A stretch of DNA of 64,000 nucleotides from a virus, in the IMG/VR virus record IMGVR_UViG_3300047321_000170, positions 18,937 to 82,936 of that record. One strand, 5' to 3'. Shown here one piece after another: positions 33,630 to 41,307 of the stretch. A program made the position numbers and the translations under genes. The notes under the pieces were generated by a model, which saw only the letters and a list, made by a program, of their open reading frames with translations, was not told the DNA's origin and did not search any database. How positions within the stretch are numbered: position 1 is the stretch's first letter; every line of letters begins with the position of its first letter.

Positions 33630-33847
33630 GCGGTCCTCCCGTGCGCGGCCTTCCAGACGATCCAGTAGCGGTGGACCTCGCTGTTGAGGTAGCCATCGTC
33701 TTTCGGATCACGTTCGAGCGACAGGCCTTCGAGGATTTCCAGCTTCTCGAACACGTCGCGGCGCAGCCAGCCATAGCGGCGCTTCTCGTACTTGCGCCGG
33801 ATCGGCATGGGGAACGGGCTGGCGGGTTGGGGCTGTGCTGTGGTCAT
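33626..33847 (-). CDS. Unknown 73-residue protein
   Basis: Basic N-terminus (PIRRKYEKRRYGWLRRDVFEK) and a helical remainder, ending in WIVWKAAHGRTA. ATGA overlaps on both sides. No domain recognised. Confidence 0.65.
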   Translation of the reverse strand: MTTAQPQPASPFPMPIRRKYEKRRYGWLRRDVFEKLEILEGLSLERDPKDDGYLNSEVHRYWIVWKAAHGRTA

Positions 33848-34104
33848 GACGGAACCCTCGTGCGCCGCAGGCGGTCACGCAGACCCTTGAGCTTGTTCTT
33901 CTGCTCTTTGGTCAGCATGTTCGTGTTGAGCAGGTTCTTGACTGCCTTGTTCCACTTCTCGCGGTTGACGGTCTTGGGCTCCGGATCACCCTCTTCGGTG
34001 ATCGCGATCAGCTCCTTGTAGGTGAGCAGCTTCTCGCCGGTCGTCATCATCGCGGTGAACGCGGCGGAAGCCGCGTTAGGCGTGGTGGTCGATTTCGATT
34101 CCAT
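33844..34104 (-). CDS. Unknown basic 86-residue protein
   Basis: MESKSTTTPNAASAAFTAMM then a Lys/Asn-rich helical part (TKEQKNKLKGLRDRLRR). It overlaps the gene upstream by 29 bases. Role unknown. Confidence 0.63.
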   Translation of the reverse strand: MESKSTTTPNAASAAFTAMMTTGEKLLTYKELIAITEEGDPEPKTVNREKWNKAVKNLLNTNMLTKEQKNKLKGLRDRLRRTRVPS

Positions 34105-34402
34105 TGTGGGTGCTCATGAAGATGCCCACGATCGACGGATCGTCGATTGCTTGTCCGAACCAGTGGCCAGGGTCCAGACGGGCATTGATGATTGTTTTCA
34201 TCTCCTCCCACATCTTCAAGCCTTCATCGTTCCAGAACATGTGGTGGTTGTCCCGGATCGCCTGCTTGAGTCCATGCGGAAGGTACTTTTCTTTCAGCTC
34301 GACGAACGCGTCGATGTCAACTTTTAGCAACACTCCAAGGCCGACATCGACCACGTCACGCATCGCGCCGCTCTCGGCCTGATACACGACGAGTGCGGTC
34401 AT
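34076..34402 (-). CDS. Unknown 108-residue protein
   Basis: ATG 34402 overlaps the previous stop and gives MTALVVYQAESG, then DAFVELKEKYLPHGLKQAIR and a His-rich end. No family recognised. Confidence 0.65.
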   Translation of the reverse strand: MTALVVYQAESGAMRDVVDVGLGVLLKVDIDAFVELKEKYLPHGLKQAIRDNHHMFWNDEGLKMWEEMKTIINARLDPGHWFGQAIDDPSIVGIFMSTHNGIEIDHHA

Positions 34403-34611
34403 TGCGTCACTACCGCGTTCGGCGGGAACTCGCTCAGCTCGAAGAGATTGAACTTCTCGACTACTTGCAGAGCCTTGAGCGTGTTCATCGTCTTCATCCA
34501 CGCGTCGAGCACGCGTGGGTGATCGAAGTAACGCGTCTGGACTTCTCCCGACGCGTACGTGATAAACATCACGAGCTTGTCACCTGGATAGATGGTCTTT
34601 TCCAACGGCAC
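34399..34611 (-). CDS. Unknown 70-residue protein
   Basis: MPLEKTIYPGDKLVMFITYA, a beta-rich N-terminus and helical C-terminus. It overlaps the end of the HNH-like gene by 32 bases. Confidence 0.63.
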   Translation of the reverse strand: MPLEKTIYPGDKLVMFITYASGEVQTRYFDHPRVLDAWMKTMNTLKALQVVEKFNLFELSEFPPNAVVTQ

Positions 34612-35128
34612 GTAAAACCTCCTTGATCATCTCTGGCGGAAAATCCGCCATGTATGGGTGGTTAGCGACATCATCGTAACAACGCGGCTGCGTGACGGCG
34701 AGCAGAGACTCCATCAGCTCCTTGCATTCCTGCCGTTGCTCGGTGCGCGGATCTCCGGTTGGCGTTCCGGCCATGAACATCGCTGCATCCTTATCGCGCA
34801 ATAGCCAGTGATCGGGGTTGCAACACAGGGTGTTGCCGCAACGGTTCACCAGGCGGTACTTCGGCGTCTTCAGGATATGCGGGGTCGACCACTCGTACAC
34901 GATCTTGTGCGGAGCCATGCGCTTGTTCTTTCCCAGCTTCACGAGACCGTAGGGCTTCGTGACGACAGGCTGATAGAACGGCGTACGGTCGCGGGTTCGC
35001 ATCATCTGCAAACGCGGGCCGGCCTTCGTCTTGGCTCCTGTCCAGGGCCAGCAGACGTTAGGCGTTCCGAAGTTGGTGATGCGAGACTTGATGCGATCGA
35101 CGAGCAGCTGAAGCTGTTCCTCGGTCAC
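34580..35128 (-). CDS. HNH-like endonuclease, altered motif
   Basis: 182 residues. CWPWTGAKTK, HKIVYEWS and LVNRCGNTLCCNPDHWLL follow the layout of HNH homing-type endonucleases, but the first catalytic His is Asn in LVNRCGN. GTG 35128 overlaps the stop of a mini-ORF as GTGA. It is either an inactive relative or a variant nuclease. Confidence 0.68.
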   Translation of the reverse strand: MTEEQLQLLVDRIKSRITNFGTPNVCWPWTGAKTKAGPRLQMMRTRDRTPFYQPVVTKPYGLVKLGKNKRMAPHKIVYEWSTPHILKTPKYRLVNRCGNTLCCNPDHWLLRDKDAAMFMAGTPTGDPRTEQRQECKELMESLLAVTQPRCYDDVANHPYMADFPPEMIKEVLRAVGKDHLSR

Positions 35129-35167
35129 AGGCCACCTTTGCGGGGCGCAGAAGAAAGGGGTTTCATG
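35126..35167 (-). CDS. Leader mini-ORF coupled to the HNH-like gene
   Basis: ATG 35167 encodes MKPLSSAPRKGGL and stops at 35126-35128, overlapping the GTG of the HNH-like gene. TGGAG lies upstream. It could gate translation of the GTG-started gene. Confidence 0.4.
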
Positions 35168-35192
35168 TTGACTCCATTGTCAGAATGCTCAA

Positions 35193-35210
35193 GCGCGGTG
35201 GTGGTCGCGC
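35193..35210 (-). promoter_or_regulatory. CCACCAC-loop hairpin
   Basis: GCGCG and CGCGC form a 5-bp stem; the mRNA loop is ACCACCAC. It lies between the terminator at 35224-35256 and the leader mini-ORF. Confidence 0.62.
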
Positions 35211-35223
35211 ATCCTACAGATAC

Positions 35224-35256
35224 AAAAAAGCCGCGCCTGGCAGGGCGCGGCTTTTT
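35224..35256 (-). terminator. Terminator after the gene at 35267
   Basis: GCCGCGCC (35230-35237) and GGCGCGGC (35244-35251) form an 8-bp stem flanked by A and T runs, so it can work in both directions. It directly follows the 140-residue gene. Confidence 0.85.
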
Positions 35257-35266
35257 CGGGTACGGC

Positions 35267-35689
35267 TTAGTGCGCCGACTTAGCCAGCGTCGGGATCAGC
35301 TTGAAGTGCTTCGACAGATACGTCAGCACCTGGTCGCCGTGTTCCGCGAGGTTCGACAGCAGCGCTTCTTCGGTGATCGCGGCCGGCAGCGTGCGACCTT
35401 CAGCGACCGTGGTGCCGTCGACAACGACCGGCTCGATCACTTCGGTCTTCGCGCCCTTGAACAACAGGCCGATGGCCTGCTTCAGCGTCGCGGTGCGCTC
35501 GGCGACGAACGCTTCACGGGCCTTCTGTTGAGCCTGGAAGGCGGCTTCTTGTGCCGGGGTCCAGTTGGTCGCGGCCTTCGGTGCGCCGCGCAGTGCGCGA
35601 GGCGTCTTACCGTCATTGCCACCCTTGCTCTTGGCCGGGGCTGCGTTCGTCTTCGTCGTCTTTGCGTTCGTGGTGGTGTTCGTGTCCAT
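35267..35689 (-). CDS. Unknown 140-residue protein with Thr/Asn/Lys-rich N-terminus
   Basis: The first 40 residues are low complexity (MDTNTTTNAKTTKTNAAPAK). The rest is helical (AREAFVAERTATLKQAIGLL). It forms its own unit with a strong terminator, suggesting high expression. No family recognised. Confidence 0.7.
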   Translation of the reverse strand: MDTNTTTNAKTTKTNAAPAKSKGGNDGKTPRALRGAPKAATNWTPAQEAAFQAQQKAREAFVAERTATLKQAIGLLFKGAKTEVIEPVVVDGTTVAEGRTLPAAITEEALLSNLAEHGDQVLTYLSKHFKLIPTLAKSAH

Positions 35690-35745
35690 CTTCTAGTTCC
35701 TGGTACAGGTTAAAGAACGTCAGGCCAGTGACGTGGTTTCACCTA

Positions 35746-35760
35746 GCCCGTGGTGCGGGC
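35746..35760 (-). promoter_or_regulatory. CACCA-loop hairpin
   Basis: GCCCG and CGGGC form a 5-bp stem; the mRNA loop is CACCA, a short form of the recurrent loop. It is between the 79-residue and 140-residue genes. Confidence 0.45.
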
Positions 35761-35787
35761 CGGGCAGTTTCGATCCGGTATCGGGTA

Positions 35788-36027
35788 TTACAGAGCGCGG
35801 TTGTTCGCCAGCTCGGCGTTGAACACGCGACCGCGAGCAGTATTGCCGCGCAGTTCGTAGGAGACCTTAGCATCCTCGAACTGCTTAGTGATATAGCCGT
35901 GGATTTCAACGCCATCCCATTCAGCAGGCATCACTTCGATTGCCTTTACGACCTTGTCGGTCACCGTCTTCAGGAGGTCTTTAGCGAACTTGCGCTTTTG
36001 GGCCAGGCTCAGCGTCTTCTGTTGCAT
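35788..36027 (-). CDS. Unknown 79-residue protein
   Basis: MQQKTLSLAQKRKFAKDLLK, a Lys-rich helix, then a small beta domain (EIHGYITKQFEDAKVSYELR). A 278-base leader region with an operator and a hairpin lies upstream, so its expression is probably controlled. Confidence 0.67.
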   Translation of the reverse strand: MQQKTLSLAQKRKFAKDLLKTVTDKVVKAIEVMPAEWDGVEIHGYITKQFEDAKVSYELRGNTARGRVFNAELANNRAL

Positions 36028-36305
36028 TTGGTTACAAATCCTTTATAGGTCGTCGATATTACCTTACTAGGTCGCTCTGTGGTGGAAGATTTGACCTTTC
36101 TTTTTGTGCTTAAGACATCCTCTCACACGTTGACCGCCTGCTCAGGATATGTCTTGCGTGAAGGCGTATAACCGCCGACCCGTCTGTACGCTGCACGGCG
36201 TACATCGAAGGTTCGAATTGTAAGATGAAACCTTCAATCTTGGGGCTGCAACTATACGATAGTTACGTTCCTTTCTTCTCGTAAGGTTCGCCACCGCACA
36301 GTCTT
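36028..36305. other. Non-coding control region with dyads
   Basis: No credible gene. It holds a CCACCAC-loop element (36070-36096, GGTC/GACC with TCT/AGA), an imperfect inverted pair AAGACAT/ATGTCTT starting near 36113, a 7-bp hairpin TGTACGC/GCGTACA (36185-36204), GAAGGTT/AACCTTC (36207-36235) and an AACTAT-type operator at 36250-36264. Confidence 0.55.
36250..36264. promoter_or_regulatory. AACTAT-type dyad operator
   Basis: AACTATACGATAGTT, a perfect dyad apart from the central base. It lies upstream of the 79-residue gene and has the same centre (ACG) as the site before the excisionase gene. Confidence 0.6.
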
Positions 36306-36488
36306 TCAGATCCCTAATTCTTTTGCCACCAGGGCAACTTCCTCGTCGCTCAATGCGGCGAACTGTTGTATTAGCAGGGTGCTCAAGGCATGCTCATAGC
36401 CGACTGTGCAGGCCTGCACCATCGCGGCAGCAACGAGCGCGGTGCGGATCACTTCAGGTTCACGAAGCATCATGGTCGTATCCTTCAA
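36306..36488 (-). CDS. Unknown 60-residue helical protein
   Basis: MKDTTMMLREPEVIRTALVA, then a helical part (AALSDEEVALVAKELGI). Follows a terminator; internal Met starts are possible. Confidence 0.55.
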   Translation of the reverse strand: MKDTTMMLREPEVIRTALVAAAMVQACTVGYEHALSTLLIQQFAALSDEEVALVAKELGI

Positions 36489-36513
36489 GAAAGAAGCCGC
36501 CTCGCGGCGGCTT
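36489..36513 (-). terminator. Terminator after the lipoprotein gene
   Basis: AAGCCGCC and GGCGGCTT form an 8-bp stem with loop TCGC; on the minus strand a T-rich tail follows. Confidence 0.72.
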
Positions 36514-36529
36514 TGATAGATGGGCTACC

Positions 36530-36943
36530 TCACTCGACAGCTGGCTGTAGGTGGATTGAGTCGTCCATTGAGATTCGGTACAGACGCGAGCGCGTCGGGA
36601 TCGTCACAGACACCGTCGAGTCGGCCGCGCCGAGTGCCCGTAGTGAGTTCAGGCCAGCTGTAATGATGTGCTCGCCGGCAGGCAGGTAGACCGTGAGCGC
36701 TTCACGCTGCTCGATCGTCGCCACTTTCGCGCCGTCTACCCAGACAGCCAGCGTTGCCCCTCCCTTTCCAAAGCCGGCATCGCGTACGATCGTCAGGCTC
36801 TGCGCGCCCTCGCGTGGGCTTGTGAGACTCGTCGCCAGGATCTGATCTCTCGGGACGGGCTTCGTTTCGCTCAGTGGCACCAAGCTAGTCGCGCAGCCGG
36901 CAAGTGCGGCGGCAAAGGTGAGCATTATCAGGATGCGGCGCAT
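36530..36943 (-). CDS. Phage-encoded lipoprotein
   Basis: 137 residues. The signal peptide ends in lipobox LAGC with Cys17 as the lipidation site. The mature part has two beta segments, the second (ALTVYLPAGEHIITAGL) resembling a PEGA-type surface domain. It stands alone with its own terminator among early genes. A surface lipoprotein expressed in the cell or the lysogen could block superinfection, which is an inference. Confidence 0.75.
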   Translation of the reverse strand: MRRILIMLTFAAALAGCATSLVPLSETKPVPRDQILATSLTSPREGAQSLTIVRDAGFGKGGATLAVWVDGAKVATIEQREALTVYLPAGEHIITAGLNSLRALGAADSTVSVTIPTRSRLYRISMDDSIHLQPAVE

Positions 36944-37002
36944 TGAATCCCCGTCTTATAGTTGAAAGGATCGAAGTATGCCGCATCATGGTGTCGCTCC
37001 GC

Positions 37003-37782
37003 TCAGTCAAGGAAGAAGTGGCCGTTCTCTTCGGTGAATCCGTTATGCCGCAGATCCCCTTCCCAGTAGTGCTCCCAGTCGATGTAGCCGAACATCGGAT
37101 GCTGGTCGTCGATCAGCCCGGTCTCGACGGCCCAGTCCATCGCGAAGTCCTTTACGCTGTCCCAGTGGCCGCGATATGCGTCGCGGAACTTGTCGACCGA
37201 CGCGTCCTTGAGGTCGCCGCTCTGGCATGTATTGACCCAGATCATAAAGGCTTCCATCTCTTCGTCGCTGTCCAGCTCGCCGAGCACTTCCTCGATCTTC
37301 GCGATCTCGGACAGCGGCGTGTACTCGCCGATCAGCCCGTTCGGGTAGCCTTCGTGATCGTGGATCGCGTACTCCTCTGACGAGGGCAACTTGCCTGCCC
37401 CGTGGCAGCGCTCGCACACCTTGACCTCGATGTTCTCGCCGGCCTGGAACGCCTCCAGCGCGGCAAGGCGTGTCGCGCCCACGTAGTTCATCGCGTCGAG
37501 GTCCTGCTCAGCCACCCAGCGACCATCGGCCAGCATGCGGGCGTTCCAGCCCTTCGTCTCGATGGCGTTGTCCAGCTGCTCTTCGAGTGTGTTGTCCCCC
37601 TCGCAGTCGGGGCACGTCACCAGCACGTTCGGGAAGCGGCTGGTCAATAAGACCTTGTCTCGTACTTCCTCGTACAGCTCGTCGGCGTCCATGCCTTCGG
37701 TGTCGATCCAGGTGCCATGCAGAACGCCGTTGTTGTACGACGCAAGACAGGCCACATAAATGCGGCGGTCGGTTGTAGTCAT
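37003..37782 (-). CDS. ardA: ArdA-type antirestriction protein with zinc-binding insertion
   Basis: 259 residues, against about 165-180 for ordinary ArdA. The ArdA core is clear: RIYVACLASYNNGVLHGTWID, EEYAIHDHEGYPNGLIGEY and FRDAYRGHWDSVKDFAMDWA. Between the first two blocks about 65 extra residues carry CPDC (57-60) and CERCHG (123-128), a split zinc-ribbon. ArdA mimics DNA and inhibits type I restriction enzymes. The insertion is unusual and may change the target. The start follows CACCACCACATC. Confidence 0.85.
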   Translation of the reverse strand: MTTTDRRIYVACLASYNNGVLHGTWIDTEGMDADELYEEVRDKVLLTSRFPNVLVTCPDCEGDNTLEEQLDNAIETKGWNARMLADGRWVAEQDLDAMNYVGATRLAALEAFQAGENIEVKVCERCHGAGKLPSSEEYAIHDHEGYPNGLIGEYTPLSEIAKIEEVLGELDSDEEMEAFMIWVNTCQSGDLKDASVDKFRDAYRGHWDSVKDFAMDWAVETGLIDDQHPMFGYIDWEHYWEGDLRHNGFTEENGHFFLD

Positions 37783-37873
37783 GATGTGGTGGTGATGTTA
37801 GGTACAGACGGGCAGACAGAGCGCGGGGCCAGCCGCTTCTCTGTGAGCTATGGAATTGGGGGCTGCGGGTATG

Positions 37874-37899
37874 AAAACAGCGCGCCTCAGCGCGCTGTT
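37874..37899 (-). terminator. Terminator between the coiled-coil gene and ardA
   Basis: AACAGCGCG (37876-37884) and CGCGCTGTT (37891-37899) form a 9-bp stem; on the minus strand TTTTC follows. Confidence 0.7.
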
Positions 37900-37931
37900 C
37901 TTGCTGCTATTCGGTGCTGCGATTCTCCGGC

Positions 37932-38150
37932 TTACAGGTTTGTAGCCATCGAGTTGTGCAACGTTTCGCGCTCGTCTGCGGCGACTTGCGTGCTGAGGCG
38001 GGTCTTGCGGTTCTTCAGGCCCGCGACCTTTGCAGCCCAGTGCTCTTGAGCGGCTTGCGCTTCGAGCAGTTCGAGTTCGCACTCGCGCAGTTGGTGCTTC
38101 GCTTCCGCTTTCGGGTTTTTGAAATTAAACAGGCTGGCCAGATAACGCAT
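37932..38150 (-). CDS. Small coiled-coil protein
   Basis: 72 residues. MRYLASLFNFKNPKAEAKHQ, then an amphipathic helix (LRECELELLEAQAAQEHW). The leader has CACCACCACCACCAC and AAGGATCA before the ATG. Unknown function. Confidence 0.65.
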   Translation of the reverse strand: MRYLASLFNFKNPKAEAKHQLRECELELLEAQAAQEHWAAKVAGLKNRKTRLSTQVAADERETLHNSMATNL

Positions 38151-38181
38151 GATTGATCCTTCAATGTGGTGGTGGTGGTGA

Positions 38182-38406
38182 TTACAACGGTGCTTCTACG
38201 GCCTGCTGCTCTGACGTGATCTGGAATCCGCACTCGCGCATCCAGTCGAGGGCGATGTTCGCCCAGTCAGTTGTTCCGAGTTCCCAACCGAACAGCTCTT
38301 CGAGCTTTTCGATCGGCGTCATAGCCAGGATCTGCCTGTCCTGGCTCATGTCGGTCTCGTCAAGGTTGCGTCGTTGACGCAGGATCTGCAAAACGTCGAG
38401 TCGCAT
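38182..38406 (-). CDS. Unknown 74-residue protein
   Basis: MRLDVLQILRQRRNLDETDM, then KLEELFGWELGTTDWANIAL. No domain recognised. Sits at the head of the next small-gene chain. Confidence 0.62.
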   Translation of the reverse strand: MRLDVLQILRQRRNLDETDMSQDRQILAMTPIEKLEELFGWELGTTDWANIALDWMRECGFQITSEQQAVEAPL

Positions 38407-38412
38407 GCCGCC

Positions 38413-38634
38413 TCACTTGAGGTAGTGCTGAATGATGCCCATTGCGACGATGACCGTGAAGCCGAGGCCGTACAGCTTGTTACTCAGACGCGACTCCATC
38501 AGCTCAAGATCCTTCTTCGTGGCTACCTGATCCACGAGCGCTTCATTGAGACTTTCGGCCAAGGCTTCAGCCTGTTCGCGGGTCATCGAACCTTTGTCCT
38601 GCATCTTTCTTGCGAACTTCAGGGTGTCGATCAT
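38413..38634 (-). CDS. DUF1640-like coiled-coil membrane protein
   Basis: 73 residues. MIDTLKFARKMQDKGSMTRE then AEALAESLNEALVDQVATKK and a C-terminal membrane helix (GLGFTVIVAMGIIQHYL) match the DUF1640/CCDC90 type common in phages and bacteria. Function unknown. Confidence 0.78.
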   Translation of the reverse strand: MIDTLKFARKMQDKGSMTREQAEALAESLNEALVDQVATKKDLELMESRLSNKLYGLGFTVIVAMGIIQHYLK

Positions 38635-38688
38635 TGTTGGTTCCCTCATTTCCTTTTCACCATTCTAGAACTTTCCGCAGCTCGGCAG

Positions 38689-39369
38689 CTATTGTTGATA
38701 GACCAGGTTGTCGTCGCCGAGATACAGGTCAACATTGCCCGCGCTCTTCGCCGCCGCAGTGAGCGCGTCGCGCACGTCCTGCGGCAGCTCGTTGCGGTCC
38801 CAGAAGCCGGTGCCGTGGCCGGCGCGTGTCAGCCAGAAGTCGTGACCGGCGCGCTCGGCCGTGTAGCCGTTGACTTGCAGCGCGGCGAGCAGTTGCGGCT
38901 CTGCGAAGTCGCAGAAGTCCTTGCACTCTTCGCGAAACGTGGTACGCGTCTCGTCGGCCGGTTCGTACTCGTCGAGACTGACAGTTGTCTCGCCATCGTC
39001 ATCAACGACGACATCTGTGCTCGACCACAGCGCGGCGGTCTCGTAGCCCTGGACGAAGTCGTCGAACCACAGCTCACGCGGGGTCTCGACGATCTCGACG
39101 TTCGGGTACTCGGCGCGGACAGCCTCCAGAGCCTCCCAGCGGTCCTTGGCACGCAGGAAGAACTCCACGTCACCCTCAACCTCGACAGCCCGCCACAGCG
39201 GCTCTCCTGCGCCCCAGTACGCCCCTCCCGCGTCATAGTCGCCGTCGACGAACGGGATATGGTGGACGACGAGCTTGATCGCGCCTTCGCGATCCCCGTC
39301 AGTGTGCGTGTCGGGGCGACCCATTGGGGCGCCGCGTGCGCTGCCTACTTCGGTGAGTGCTCGGATCAT
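38689..39369 (-). CDS. Acidic conserved plasmid/phage protein
   Basis: 226 residues, very acidic. VVHHIPFVDGDYDAGGAYWG and ERAGHDFWLTRAGHGTGFWD then LPQDVRDALTAAAKSAGNVD resemble a conserved protein of plasmids and phages without known role. The high acidity and the antirestriction neighbourhood make a DNA-mimic function possible but unproved. Confidence 0.75.
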   Translation of the reverse strand: MIRALTEVGSARGAPMGRPDTHTDGDREGAIKLVVHHIPFVDGDYDAGGAYWGAGEPLWRAVEVEGDVEFFLRAKDRWEALEAVRAEYPNVEIVETPRELWFDDFVQGYETAALWSSTDVVVDDDGETTVSLDEYEPADETRTTFREECKDFCDFAEPQLLAALQVNGYTAERAGHDFWLTRAGHGTGFWDRNELPQDVRDALTAAAKSAGNVDLYLGDDNLVYQQ

Positions 39370-39860
39370 TGCGGGCCTCCAAGCTCGTCGGGCACGTCCA
39401 CTTCTTCGCGGAAAGTCGAGGCCACGTAGCAGCGCATGGCTGCGATCTTCGCGGTCGGTCCATACGTCACGCTGGCCACGTAGAACTGATACATCGCGTC
39501 ATGCTGCTGATGCTCGGTCGATTCGGACCAGGATTGTTGCCCGCGCTCGGCGCACCACACGGGGATACGGACATCGTTGGTATAGCCCTGCGCGTCCTTG
39601 CCCCAGTCGTCATCGCTGCGAATGATGCTGATGCCTTCGCGCTCGATGATGTCCATCGCCTGCAAGCTGTCGACGGACGGGCAGAAGCGGTGGAAGTGCG
39701 GCGCGGAGCCGGGGTGGTTCTCGCGCTCGATCCACGCTGGCGTCGTCGCTTCGACGCGGCAAATCTTCACGACACGGTCTTCCTTCCACTGCTTGTTGAG
39801 TGCAGCGGCTACAGCCCAGTCAAGCGCCGCGCCGAGCAAGTCTTTAGTTTTGATCTTCAT
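39366..39860 (-). CDS. NinX/DUF2591-like protein
   Basis: 164 residues from ATG 39860. MKIKTKDLLGAALDWAVAAA at the start and KIAAMRCYVASTFREEVDVP at the end are the two hallmark segments of DUF2591 (NinX) phage proteins. Function unknown. Confidence 0.8.
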   Translation of the reverse strand: MKIKTKDLLGAALDWAVAAALNKQWKEDRVVKICRVEATTPAWIERENHPGSAPHFHRFCPSVDSLQAMDIIEREGISIIRSDDDWGKDAQGYTNDVRIPVWCAERGQQSWSESTEHQQHDAMYQFYVASVTYGPTAKIAAMRCYVASTFREEVDVPDELGGPQ

Positions 39861-39864
39861 GTTT

Positions 39865-40197
39865 TTAGTCCGAGTAGCGTGCTTCACGAATTCGATTGCC
39901 TTCGACGAGATCGCCCCAGCAGCCGACCGTCATGTTCAGGCCGTGAAAGAGGATCGTCGTTGCGTAGGTGTCGCCGGCATTGCAGTAGTACACGTCGTAG
40001 CCGGTGCTGCGATGCACGCCCAGGAACTCGACGCCATACGTTTCGATCAGCTTGTCGATCTGGTCGCGCGCATCTTTGCGGTTCGTGACTGTCTTCCAGA
40101 CCTTGCGCACCTGCGCGGCGATCTGAGGCGTGACATCCTTGATCTCTTGCAGCCGCTTGCTCGAAGCGGCGCGGCGGTCGTTGATGTGGGCCATCAC
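39865..40197 (-). CDS. Unknown 110-residue protein
   Basis: MMAHINDRRAASSKRLQEIK, basic helix, then a beta-rich C-terminus (GYDVYYCNAGDTYATTILF). Part of the overlapping chain. No family recognised. Confidence 0.65.
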   Translation of the reverse strand: MMAHINDRRAASSKRLQEIKDVTPQIAAQVRKVWKTVTNRKDARDQIDKLIETYGVEFLGVHRSTGYDVYYCNAGDTYATTILFHGLNMTVGCWGDLVEGNRIREARYSD

Positions 40198-40427
40198 TCG
40201 CCTCGCTCGATCTTGATGATCGGATACTTCAGCGTCAGCACATCGTCGTGCTTAGTGATGATCGCGAGGGCCATGCCGACCTTGAGGTCCGGGTAATCAA
40301 GGAGGGTCGTGCCGTTCCACAGATCTGCCTGGAATGGCTGACTGTCCATGACTTTGCCGTCTTCGTCTATCGTCCAGCGGAGAAAGTCCTGGCCGTGGTC
40401 TTCGAACTCAATGCGGGTGGTAGTCAT
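40194..40427 (-). CDS. Unknown 77-residue protein
   Basis: MTTTRIEFEDHGQDFLRWTI, beta-rich. ATG 40427 lies in the previous stop (TGATG). No domain recognised. Confidence 0.65.
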   Translation of the reverse strand: MTTTRIEFEDHGQDFLRWTIDEDGKVMDSQPFQADLWNGTTLLDYPDLKVGMALAIITKHDDVLTLKYPIIKIERGE

Positions 40428-40726
40428 CACTCGTCGTCCTCGTCTTTGACGGGGACCATGCGCTTGCCGGCGAAGTGCTCGTCGAGCGTCGCCTTCACTT
40501 CCTTCGCGGCGTCGCGCCAGGCAAGCGGGTGGATAAGGCCGTTGTTGCCGATCTGCTCGACGGCTTCTTCGTCGGTCAGCTTGGCGACTTTGTCGGCGTG
40601 CTTCGCCAGCGCGTCCATGATGAAGAGCTGGGAGATAGGACCGCACTTCGCGAATTCCATCAACTCGGTGATGGTCTCAGTGTTCGTTGCGTTACGCATT
40701 TGCTTTTGCTTTTGCTTCTTGGCCAT
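40427..40726 (-). CDS. Unknown 99-residue protein with Lys/Gln N-terminus
   Basis: MAKKQKQKQMRNATNTETIT then a helical region and an acidic end (VPVKDEDDE). The leader has a CCACCAC-loop hairpin, CACCACCACAGAG, and a 21-base dyad upstream. Confidence 0.67.
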   Translation of the reverse strand: MAKKQKQKQMRNATNTETITELMEFAKCGPISQLFIMDALAKHADKVAKLTDEEAVEQIGNNGLIHPLAWRDAAKEVKATLDEHFAGKRMVPVKDEDDE

Positions 40727-40730
40727 GATT

Positions 40731-40747
40731 ACTCTGTGGTGGTGAGT
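40731..40747 (-). promoter_or_regulatory. CCACCAC-loop hairpin
   Basis: ACTC pairs with GAGT; the mRNA loop is ACCACCACA. The sequence continues AGAGTAATC-ATG, so the hairpin arm overlaps the Shine-Dalgarno position. Confidence 0.55.
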
Positions 40748-40758
40748 GAGTGATGATG

Positions 40759-40779
40759 GAATGTTCAAAGTTAACATTC
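40759..40779. promoter_or_regulatory. Dyad GAATGTT-N7-AACATTC
   Basis: Perfect 7-base arms with a 7-base centre, ending just inside the stop of the next gene. It is upstream of the 99-residue gene and may be an operator. Confidence 0.45.
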
Positions 40780-41005
40780 AGAAGAGCTGGATTTCAGCTC
40801 CGTGCAGCTTGTGTTGCAGGCACTGCTGTGTAGCCCACTGCTCGGTTTCTTCGAGCGTGAACCAGTCGCGGCGACGCGTCTCGCGGCAATAGTCGCGGAT
40901 GACTCCATCGTTGTTCTTGATCTTGAACACGACTTGCCAGTTATTGTTCTTCCGCCATTCGGCGGTCAGGTCTTCGTCGGTGAAGCGACGTGTGATTTCA
41001 GGCAT
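40778..41005 (-). CDS. Unknown 75-residue protein
   Basis: MPEITRRFTDEDLTAEWRKN then WQVVFKIKNNDGVIRDYC, with a basic surface. No family recognised. Confidence 0.64.
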   Translation of the reverse strand: MPEITRRFTDEDLTAEWRKNNNWQVVFKIKNNDGVIRDYCRETRRRDWFTLEETEQWATQQCLQHKLHGAEIQLF

Positions 41006-41013
41006 GTTCGCTC

Positions 41014-41307
41014 CTAGTCGTTCCAGACGAGATAACGCTGGGCGCAATTGCCACAGGTTTCGAGGCTGGGACTGTTCCCCTCCGGGCTGATGACGTGAGG
41101 TAGAGTCCGAGCGCCACACAGCAGGCACGTTGTCGGCTGATCCCCGGCGAGTATGTCGCGCACAGGCTCATTCGATCTGTTGGCGCGGTCGGACAGGTCC
41201 TTGCCAAGGGCACGTTGCCGGTCCATCGAGGTCTTGCTCCACGTATGGTCGGCGGGTAGCTCAGGACGCCGTGTCAGGCTTAGCAGCTTCTTGATCCAGT
41301 TCTTCAC
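41014..41307 (-). CDS. Zinc-ribbon protein
   Basis: 97 residues. CLLCGAR and CGNCAQRY near the C-terminus form a four-Cys zinc site. Basic N-terminus (MKNWIKKLLSLTRRPEL). Possible nucleic-acid binder. Confidence 0.66.
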   Translation of the reverse strand: MKNWIKKLLSLTRRPELPADHTWSKTSMDRQRALGKDLSDRANRSNEPVRDILAGDQPTTCLLCGARTLPHVISPEGNSPSLETCGNCAQRYLVWND

